From Canna indica (taxonomy: Eukaryota; Streptophyta; Magnoliopsida; Zingiberales; Cannaceae), in contig CP136895.1 in NCBI GenBank assembly GCA_034359265.1, positions 43,914,001-43,978,000 of the forward strand: DNA of 64,000 nt. Reading direction: 5' to 3'. Below the pieces are notes generated by a model, which saw only the letters and a list, made by a program, of their open reading frames with translations, ran no database searches and had not been told where the DNA came from. Position numbers and translations under genes: made by a program. Shown piece by piece: positions 56,721 to 64,000 of the stretch; the stretch's first letter is position 1, and the number at the start of each line of letters is the position of its first letter.

Positions 56721-57059
56721 TTTTCCTGTAACCAGCTAATTACTGGAATATAATTACTAATTTTAAAAATCAATACAACTATTTCAAATTCACTGCTAAT
56801 TATTGAAATATAATAGCTATCTCAAAAACCAATACAACTATAATTTTCTAATTCAAAAACTAATACAGTTAATTACACTTCAACCAAAAATCTCATTCTA
56901 TAGAATAAAGTTAATTCTACAAACTATAAAAGAGTATTTGCATAGAAGAGTATACGTTAAAATTCAAACCAAAATCTTAATTCATTGAAACATTAGTTAC
57001 TACAAACTTTATAATAAGTCACTTTTCATGTGAATTATCTCCTCTTTAATTTATTTCCT

Positions 57060-57633
57060 CCATGAAAGCAAGTAGTATGTCCATCTTCCTTTGACCCTCC
57101 TCCATCTTCCTAATAAGTCATTTTTCCTTTGTTTTCTTCCTTTCCATTTCCATTTCCATCCTCTCCTCCAGCTTCATTCTTTCTTCCATCTTCCTCCTAT
57201 CATCATCCATTTTCTTCTCCAATTTATCTATCTTTGTTTTTAGCTCAGCTTTCTGAGTGTTAGCAATTCGAAGTTGGGAGACAAGCTCAATGCGTCCAGA
57301 GTAGTCCCAAAGATAGTGGTTGGAGTTGGACCTAAGCCATAACCATGAGTATGACCATGCTTTTCAGGTCCGACAACCTGGCGAAAGATTTCATCTTCAA
57401 TAGTAGGGGTAGAAGAATCTGACTCCTGAGTTAGAGCCTTGAACTTATCCTGCAAAAATGTTCAATTTTATTATATAATATGTGCTTATCCCATAAACTA
57501 AATAAATATAAAAAATAACATTAGTGATTACCACAATCTCTTGTGCAGCAGTAGAATTCAAGGTAGCATTGCTCTTTGTGTGAGCAATACAAAACATTTT
57601 CCAACTTGAGGATTCTCGATGCTTTGGATCCAT
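57060..57633 (-). pseudogene. CACTA Transposase_24 (tnpA-type) gene fragment of P
   Basis: Exon one (57633-57532) encodes ESSSWKMFCIAHTKSNATLN then STAAQEIV, matching the F..THTK..G..V...A.EI motif of PF03004. After an intron of about 80 bp the second exon encodes ESDSSTPTIEDEIFRQVVGP then EKHGHTHGYGLGPTPTTIFG, the family's G...HGR.RG.GLGP.P signature. A one-base frameshift near 57305 leads into a coiled coil (IELVSQLRIANTQKAELKTK, LEKKMDDDRRKMEERMK). Upstream exons probably lie beyond 57904. Confidence 0.85.
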
Positions 57634-57904
57634 TTCAGTATGTGCTAGTACAAGTATTAATCATCAGTTTAATTATTTTCTTTAAATAAAACAATTTAAA
57701 ATATAGTAATAAATATGCTTAGTTATATCTACTTTGCTTGAATCACAACATAGCTTTTTGAGCCCATATAATGAGGGAGTACTTGCTTCCCTCGATTCTC
57801 TTTATTTTGCGCGCACATTTTCTGTAACAAATTCAACTCATATTTATAAAGCAGTCACCATATTGATTATAAAAGCTAAATTGAAACTATTAAAGCAACA
57901 TAAA

Positions 57905-60195
57905 GGACCCGTTTGTTTCGTTAAAAAATAGGGGACTTGAGTGGATTTCGGCTCTTGTCCCCCGTTTGTTTTACTAAAATGACGAGGGATGAGATTTTAA
58001 ATTCTGTTCGGGATAAAATTTTGGGCCCTTTTGGTGTATCGAGAAAATTCTCAGCACACCAAAACACGGCGGAGGACACTGAGGAAAAAAGACCTCAATG
58101 CCCTCAACTTAGCACGAGTCTCTCTAACCCAAGCCGACATCCCACACTCGCCTCTTGCCTGCTGCTCTTGCATGTCGCCCGCTGCTTCGCCTCTCGCCTG
58201 CGGATGATCGTGACTGCATCCAGGAAGATATCAACAATGGCGCTCATAACGTTGGAAGCAGTCACCGTGTCATTATTGAACTTGGGTTGCCTGTTGTCGT
58301 CCTTGGTGCTCCCAGTGAAGTGGCAGATCATGAGCACAGTGAAGACTAAGACAACCACCACACAATGTCAATCTTTCCAATGCTGGATGTTAGCTTCTCG
58401 AGCCGCTTCGGTAGAGGCGTCGGCTCTAGCGTCTCGCGGGTGATGGTGCTCATCATCTCGCCCCATGTCGTGTCCATGACAACGGCGGTGACGAGCATCA
58501 AGGCGTATCCGTCGATGACCTTGACGCCGGACGTAAGAAAGGATTCTTGCTAGCATCGAAGTCAACTGGGTGGCTCTTACCTATCATGCTCGATTCGTCA
58601 ATCTGCAAAGAATGCCCTTGGAGGAAGACTCCATTGGTAGGGACTTGGTCGCCGATCTTTAGAAATACAACGTCACCCACCACGATATCGAAGATGGAGA
58701 CATCCTGACGGTGGCCGTCGCGGACGACGGTGACGCTGATGTTGTTACATTCGGCGGACAATTGTTCAAATCTCTCCGTCTGGCAGAAGTTGCTGACGGC
58801 GGAGACAAGGAAGATAGCCAACAAGATGCTGGCGCCCTCATACCAGCCTTCTTTTATGTTGTGCTCTTTGATGCCGAAGGCGAGCGAGACGACGGCACTG
58901 GCCAAGAGGATAATGATGAACAAGTCGTTAAGCACCTCGTAGACGAACCTGAAGAACCCCTTTGGCTTTGCTTTTGGATAGGTGTTGGATCCGAAGGCCG
59001 CCTTCCGAGCGTGGAGGTCATCCTCACTGCCATTGATGCCATTCTCTGCGTCCGAGGCTAGCTTGTCGACAAGGCAAGCTGCTCCACCAAGGTGGTGCAG
59101 CTCGTCGAGACTCCACTCCTTGACAAGGGGCTTGAGGCCGTTAGTAACAACCTGAGAGAAGGATGGCGATAATAGTTGCTTGTCGGCGTCACCATCATGG
59201 ACGTCGACGACGTAGGATCAGCTGCGGTTAATGATGTCGGTGAGCTGCTTCTTGGTGAGGGAGCAAATGGCACGGTACGAGTAGATCGTTGCAAAGGCAA
59301 CACGCCATCGCCTGACTGGTGGCGAAGTGGTGGTGCATCGACCGGAGCCGATGAGGAAGGAAGTAGCATAGTCCTTACAACTATATATCAACTAAAAGAT
59401 AATGTTTGTCGAGCCAATCACCTAACGAAAAGCTATATAATCTCTCAAGCACTTGCGGTGTATGCTAGCAATTTACAGGAGAAGGAGGTGATGATGACTG
59501 ATGCCCGACGTTCGTCTTCATTTTGTACATCCATGGACGTCTGCCTTTAAGTCGGCGGGGTTGCGGCATGCATGTTGTCGTGGAAGACAGGAGGAAAAGA
59601 TCGTGTGATTGTAGGGAAACTCCAAGATGGTTGAGCGGCACCTCCCTTTATTTAATTGCTATATATTTAATTGCTATAGATGTAGAGGAAGATGCATGAT
59701 GACAGGGGTTTGTTAGAATTTTGGTATCAATCGATGGGTTTGGAAAGATGCTTGTGAGAAGCATTCACGTGCAAGTATATCATCATGCATCATGATTTCC
59801 GTGTTACATGTTGCAATCTTAACGATAGATGTTATATTATATCAAATCGATCAGTTTAATTTGAAGCTTTTGAAGCTTATTTTTATCATTATTTTGTGAT
59901 GACTTCGTAGCTTTTACATGGCAGCCTTGACCAACTTGACTTCATCATGCTTGTTAATTTGTTAATAGTGATACTAGCTTATTAATTTGTGCATTAAAAA
60001 TTTGCAAGGGTATTTTAATCATATTATTTTGTATAAGATTCTATTTTAGCGACCCAAACGCAGGACATGATTGGATATCGTATCCTGTTCTTGACGAACC
60101 AAACATGATATAACTGCTGTCCCAGGACAACTGGTGTTATGTTCTTGTCCTTATCTAGTGTCCTGTAACGGGTAATTTACGAACCAAACGAACCC
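57905..60195 (-). mobile_element. TIR element J carrying a Ca2+-ATPase fragment
   Basis: The left end GGACCCGTTTGTTTCG and the complement of the right end, GGGTTCGTTTGGTTCG, match at 12 of 16 positions. Related CCCGTTTGTTTTACT and AACCAAACATGA motifs recur further in. The 2291-bp element has no transposase frame; its middle is occupied by ATPase sequence. Flanks (ACATAAA and AAAAATAA) give no clean duplication, so the superfamily (hAT or Harbinger) is open. Confidence 0.65.
58195..59320 (-). pseudogene. Captured autoinhibited Ca2+-ATPase (P2B type) N-terminal fragment
   Basis: The minus strand begins RRWRVAFATIYSYRAICSLT, the calmodulin-binding autoinhibitory region. Then come SLDELHHLGGAACLVDKLAS, ENGINGSEDDLHARKAAFGS and NTYPKAKPKGFFRFVYEVL. 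The first membrane pair is IIILLASAVVSLAFGI and the next ILLAIFLVSAVSNF. The actuator domain is VGDVVFLKIGDQVPTNGV with IGKS replacing the catalytic TGES. After a 1-base deletion GVKVIDGYALMLVTAVVMDT and WGEMMSTITRETREPTPL follow, ending in DIFLDAVTII just before the PEGLP loop. There is also one in-frame TGA near 59223. It is intronless, and the phosphorylation and ATP-binding domains are absent. Confidence 0.9.
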
Positions 60196-60412
60196 AAAAA
60201 TAACTGCAAATCCAAGTAACTGAACACCAATACCATAATAATGATTAAACATCAAAATAACTAAACATCAAACGCTGTTGATACCAAATTGAAATTCAAA
60301 GTTGAAACATACCAATCACTAAATTATATAGCTGAACATCTCAATTCTATATTATCAGTGAGAATATTACCACACATCTCAATTCTATGTTAACTCAATT
60401 ATATATTACTGC
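60196..60412. other. AT-rich sequence between J and the LINE
   Basis: No gene is seen. Two copies of the phrase acatctcaattctat (60336 and 60374) indicate a short duplication. It is probably intronic sequence of CACTA P. Confidence 0.4.
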
Positions 60413-60768
60413 ACTTTTTTTTAAGAAATTAAAGAACCAACTAGGGCAAGGTAACCACCTACTCAATTTCTGGGTAAAAGGAGCATTGGGCCATAGCCGT
60501 ACTTCCTTTGCCAGTCCTAGATGTAAGTGTATATTTCTCCCCCAGTTTCAATTTATTCAACAACTCATAAAGTTCATTACAGGAATTCATTACATCATTC
60601 ACATCATCAAAAAATCCTTGTCTATTACACAATATATCCGAACACCATGAAGCAATTAAAGCTAAATCCAGCTACATTACGAGCTACACAATTATTTGTC
60701 CTATTAACATATTTCCATGCTTTAATACATATATCCCTACCAATCACCAGGATACTTTCCATCAAGTT

Positions 60769-61239
60769 TAGGGATGGCAATTCAAGCTGGTTAACCAGTT
60801 AACCGAACCGCAAAATCTGATTTTGGATAGTGGATTTGCGGTTCGGTTTCGGTTTCGGATAGTAAAAACCAAAAACCATTTAAAATCGGTTCGGTTTCGG
60901 TTATCGGGTCACGGTTAACCGGTAACCGAAACCGGTTATATATTCGATTTCGGTTACCGGTTTTTTATGGTTAACCGGTAACCGAAATCGGTTTTGTTAT
61001 TAATCTTTGAACCGGATATCCGGTAGTACCGATTAGTAAACGGATAATCGGTTCTATTCGAACCAAAAAATTCGGTTTCGGTTATCCGCGGATAACTGAA
61101 ACCAAGCTGGTTTCGATTTCGGATATAGGCTTTTGAAATCAACCGGTTTCCGTTTCAGTTTCGGTTAGCGGGTTTGGAAAACGGTTTCGATTTCGATTAA
61201 CCCCCAAAAATGCGGTTAACCGAATCGTTGTCATCCCTA
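60769..61239. mobile_element. hAT-type MITE inserted in the LINE
   Basis: The termini are TAGGGATGGCAA and TTGTCATCCCTA, inverted with one mismatch. The 8-bp duplication ATCAAGTT lies at 60761-60768 and 61240-61247. The 471-bp interior is made of AACCGG/CCGGTT and TTCGGTTTCGG repeats in both orientations. The RNase H reading of the LINE continues on both sides. Confidence 0.95.
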
Positions 61240-61247
61240 ATCAAGTT

Positions 61248-62264
61248 CAACAAGTCCCAAGGGCATTCAATCTCCCTGTAAAGAATTTTAATAGCTTTGA
61301 AGCAGTCAGAATAAACCAAATCCATAGCCATCCCTTTCTTTCTCATATTATCTAGACCAAACTAGATAGCATCAAGCTCAGCTCGTAATGGACTAGAAGC
61401 AGAAAATACATTAGCACCAATCAAATACCAATTGCTTTGAGAGATTAAGAAACAACCAACCCCAGCCATTAACCCATCCTTCCAACTGGCATCGCGAAAC
61501 AACTTTCTTTCCATACCAATATTCGAAAGCAGCCTTTCATTTCCTTCCTTAGAAGAATCAGCTTCACCTCTCTTCCTGACAGAACCACTATCCCTGTTAC
61601 TGTTATACTCCATAGTCATAGTAAAGGCTCTCACAAATAGGCTATTCAAACCATCTTTCTTGCCTGAATGCTTAACTTGGCATATGTTCTTCCATAAATG
61701 CCAAAAAGAGATAACAATAAAAGCTCCCATTTTATTATCAGTTTCATTGCTGAACTTAGTAGCCTCCCTTTGCCATCCCCCATTCATCCAATCTAATTTT
61801 GATCCAAAAGAAACACCCGGCCTTTGCTCCACTAGATTCCAATAATCCCTAGCAAACTGAGACTGAATCAGGAAATGATTTCTCTCATCCTCTACAGAGT
61901 TACATACATAGCAACTAGAGATATCAGAACCTTTAAACCTGCTGAACCAGCTGGCAGTAGACAGTCCATTCCACATCAGCTTCCAAAGGAAAACTTTAAC
62001 CCTTTGAGGAATTTTTAATCTCCAAATCCCTCTCCAATTGAGCTCATTTCTGCCAACATTCTTAGCTTCTTTTTTGATATAACAATAAACCCTTTTTGTA
62101 GTCAATTTGTCATTTATACTTTTGGTCCAAACCCATGTATCCTTCCTCCCCACACTACTAATATTATTGTCTTCAATCATAGCAGATTGCTTTGAATCAA
62201 AACATAAGCTAAGAGCTGACTTACACCACTTTCCATCCTTTATTAAATCACACACCCTTTCCAA
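61248..62264 (-). pseudogene. LINE zf-RVT and RNase H region
   Basis: The 300-codon frame (62264-61362) contains WRLKIPQRVKVFLWKLMWNG, then CYVCNSVEDERNHFLI (zinc-binding zf-RVT domain). An RNase H start follows, KLFRDASWKDGLMAG (first Asp), and SPLRAELDAI (Glu). A TAG follows at 61360, but the reading goes on with DLVYSDCFKAIKIL (next Asp). Beyond the MITE, CIKAWKYVNRTNNCVARNVA (60645-60760) is the RNase H C-terminus. RNase H of this kind is typical of plant L1 elements. Confidence 0.85.
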
Positions 62265-62276
62265 TGTGGTCAGTTC

Positions 62277-63953
62277 CTAAACATTTATGTAAGTAGGCCA
62301 TTTTTCAAGGGTAATTGTAGAAATCCATGGATCAGACCACAGATTGATTTCACTACCATCACCTATAGCAACTTTCAGGCCATCCTTGAGTAACATACTT
62401 TGAGCTATAGCCATTCCATTCCACGTGAGATCCTTACCCTTACATGACATCCAAGGATGCCACCTCTTGCACTTCTCATTCAACAAATTACTCCCGATAA
62501 AATTTTCCTTATTCAGAATTGGAAGAACTCTCTTCGCCATTGCAGCTTTCTTCACAACCTGTAGATCCCTAATCCTCAATCCTCCATTGCATTTGCTATC
62601 AATCACAGTCTGCCAACTTATCAGGCTTGTTGACCTCCTTTCATTATGACTTGACCAGAAAAATTTCTTCTCAAGTTTAGTAACCTCTTTGATAGCCTTT
62701 TCACTCACCCATGAGGTCATCAATGAGTGCATAGGAATTGAGTTTACAACAGAGTTTAATAAAACACCTTTTCCTACTTGTGATAGCTGATTGCTAGCCC
62801 ATGAATCCACTCTTCTTTGGCTTTCTGAACTAGTTTCATCTAGTAAGAATTCTCCAGCCTTCTTGGTGCAATAAAAGTGCCTAAATATTAAAATGGGTAC
62901 TTGCCTTCTTTAATGTTCAGATATTGCTTTACCATATATTTTACCTCTGCTTTGCATTTCTCCGGATACAAAACAATTGACTTTTCAAATTTCAACTTCT
63001 GCCTAGTTAACAAACAGTACCTCTTCAGAACAATCATCAAGTTCCTGCATGATTTCCTATTTCCTTTTATGAAGCAAACAATATATATCGTCAGCAAATA
63101 GAGTATGACTTAGGACCACCTTACCACATGAAAACACATCAATTTTCTTTTGCCTTACTACTTCATTAATCACACCAGAAAGGAGTTGCTCCAAAATAAT
63201 AAATAGATAAGGAGATATTATTATCTATTGTCTAATACCCATCCAACTCTTAAAACTTCTAGACATCACCCCATTTACCTTACAAGAGTAAGATACATCA
63301 GTCAAGCATGCTCTTATCTAGCTTATTACTTTGTCAGGGAACCCTATTTTTTCCATAACCATCAATAAACTTCCCCATTCTAACCTGTCATAGGCCTTCT
63401 CAATGTCTAGCTTAAGTATTAGGAAAGGATGTTTTGATTTTGACTTGTTAACTGATTGACCACTTCATTCAGGATAAGCACACTATTATGTAAACACCTT
63501 CCCGGAATAAATGCATTTTGCTCCACACCAATGATTATGTTAAGTATATATCTTTCTTATCCTATTCACTAAGACCTTGGCAAAAACTTTATAAATAACA
63601 TTACAAAGTGTTATAGGTCTATAGTTAGTGATCTTCTATGGATTCTCAAATTTTGGTATCATTACCCGGATGGTCTCTTTCCATTGACTAGGGATCCTTC
63701 CAAATTGATGAATTCTATCAAATTCAGCTTTTATTATCTCTTTAACATCCATCCAGTAATTCAGAAAAAATTCCAGAATAAACACATATCTTCCACGACT
63801 CTTACCTCTTCCAAGTGAATTAATGGCCTCGCAAATTTCATTCATACAAAACTTATCTTCTAGCCTACTAGCCTCACTGCTATTAATTTTCTGCCAATCA
63901 ATTGAATCAAAATTTGTACCATCACCTCTACAGAGTTCATTTTCAATCCACAA
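62277..63953 (-). pseudogene. LINE reverse transcriptase
   Basis: The frame starting at 63953 reads EICEAINSLGRGKSRGRY and WKETIRVMIPKFENP, the N-terminal RT blocks. After frame changes LDIEKAYDRLEWGSL (first catalytic Asp, about 63400) follows. Then comes LFADDIYC (FADD box, near 63095), and the C-terminal RT/thumb with ASNQLSQVGKGVLLNSVVNS, KKFFWSSHNERRSTSLISW and GGLRIRDLQVVKKAAMAKR (62810-62277). The catalytic residues survive but at least five frame breaks are present. Confidence 0.88.
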
Positions 63954-64000
63954 GTTCTCATACCAACTAGCAAAACTATCAGCAATACTTTGGTCATCAT

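Larger units (their letters stand above)
56182..57904 (-). mobile_element. CACTA element P, one end and its transposase-accessory gene
   Basis: CACTACAAGAAA at 56182 is a CACTA terminus. It is followed by a subterminal array (56200-56720) of variants such as TTTTCTCGGGGGCCGAGGCCC. A Transposase_24-type gene reads towards this end. The opposite end is not in the window; the element appears to be interrupted by J (57905) and possibly by the LINE (60413), with P-like intronic sequence at 60196-60412. Confidence 0.7.
60413..64000 (-). mobile_element. L1-type LINE, 3' part
   Basis: A T run at 60414-60421 is the A tail of a minus-strand LINE (...CTTAAAAAAAAGTGC). Reading upward come an RNase H tail, a zf-RVT domain, a reverse transcriptase and the start of the RT region at the window edge. 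Endonuclease and ORF1 lie beyond 64000. A hAT MITE interrupts the 3' part at 60769. Many frameshifts show it is inactive. Confidence 0.88.

Noticed and set aside
58195..59320. Functional Ca2+-ATPase gene
   Set aside because: Stops before the phosphorylation domain, carries a stop and a frameshift, has IGKS for TGES, and sits between terminal inverted repeats.

Overview
The window reads as plant nuclear DNA, probably from an angiosperm with a large repeat-rich genome. The evidence is Ty1/copia and Ty3/gypsy (Tekay-like chromovirus) retrotransposons primed by initiator Met-tRNA, three CACTA transposons, an L1-type LINE with an RNase H domain, hAT and Harbinger MITEs, and captured pieces of typical plant genes. 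A monocot is possible because one captured exon is GC-rich, but I cannot name the species. I see no intact host gene, tRNA, rRNA or CRISPR array. Almost every base can be assigned to a nested or broken mobile element.

Bases 1-25576 are built on one old SIRE-like copia element (A, plus strand). A gag remnant starts at 10172, protease and integrase run to 11974, integrase/RT resumes at 17803, and the polypurine tract and 3' LTR lie at 24310-25576. It is interrupted by element M (minus strand, about 1-10171), by copia B (11975-17797) and by a CACTA element K (about 18843-23812). M carries two solo LTRs with perfect 5-bp duplications (4870-7422 and 8190-9678). B carries a solo LTR (13504-15128) and a truncated gypsy LTR (15688-16560).

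Bases 25577-52222 are gypsy territory. A PF04195-type fragment is followed by Tekay-like element L (26661-36321, minus), which holds a Harbinger MITE and another solo LTR (33914-35528). Tekay-like element H (36322-51444, minus) lies inside L's 5' LTR. H is split in its RT region by copia element G (41269-48590, minus), which keeps an internally deleted gag and about 3.2 kb of non-coding sequence but no pol. A second gypsy LTR piece follows at 51445-52222.

Bases 52223-64000 hold a gene-capturing CACTA element (N, 52223-56129) with fragments of a kinesin-12, a cobalamin-independent methionine synthase and a receptor-like kinase. Next come one end of another CACTA (P, from 56182) with a Transposase_24-type gene, a small TIR element (J, 57905-60195) carrying part of a plasma-membrane-type Ca2+-ATPase, and a LINE (60413 to beyond the window) split by a hAT MITE.

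The most unusual signal is in the copia LTRs of B, the solo LTRs at 8190, 13504 and 33914, and G. They share a layered U3/U5 architecture: a cluster of GGTCGACC-like palindromes, then a hairpin, then a TATA box between inverted-repeat arms, and near the LTR 3' end a hairpin with a length-variable C tract in its loop. The arm sequences differ between families while pairing is mostly kept.
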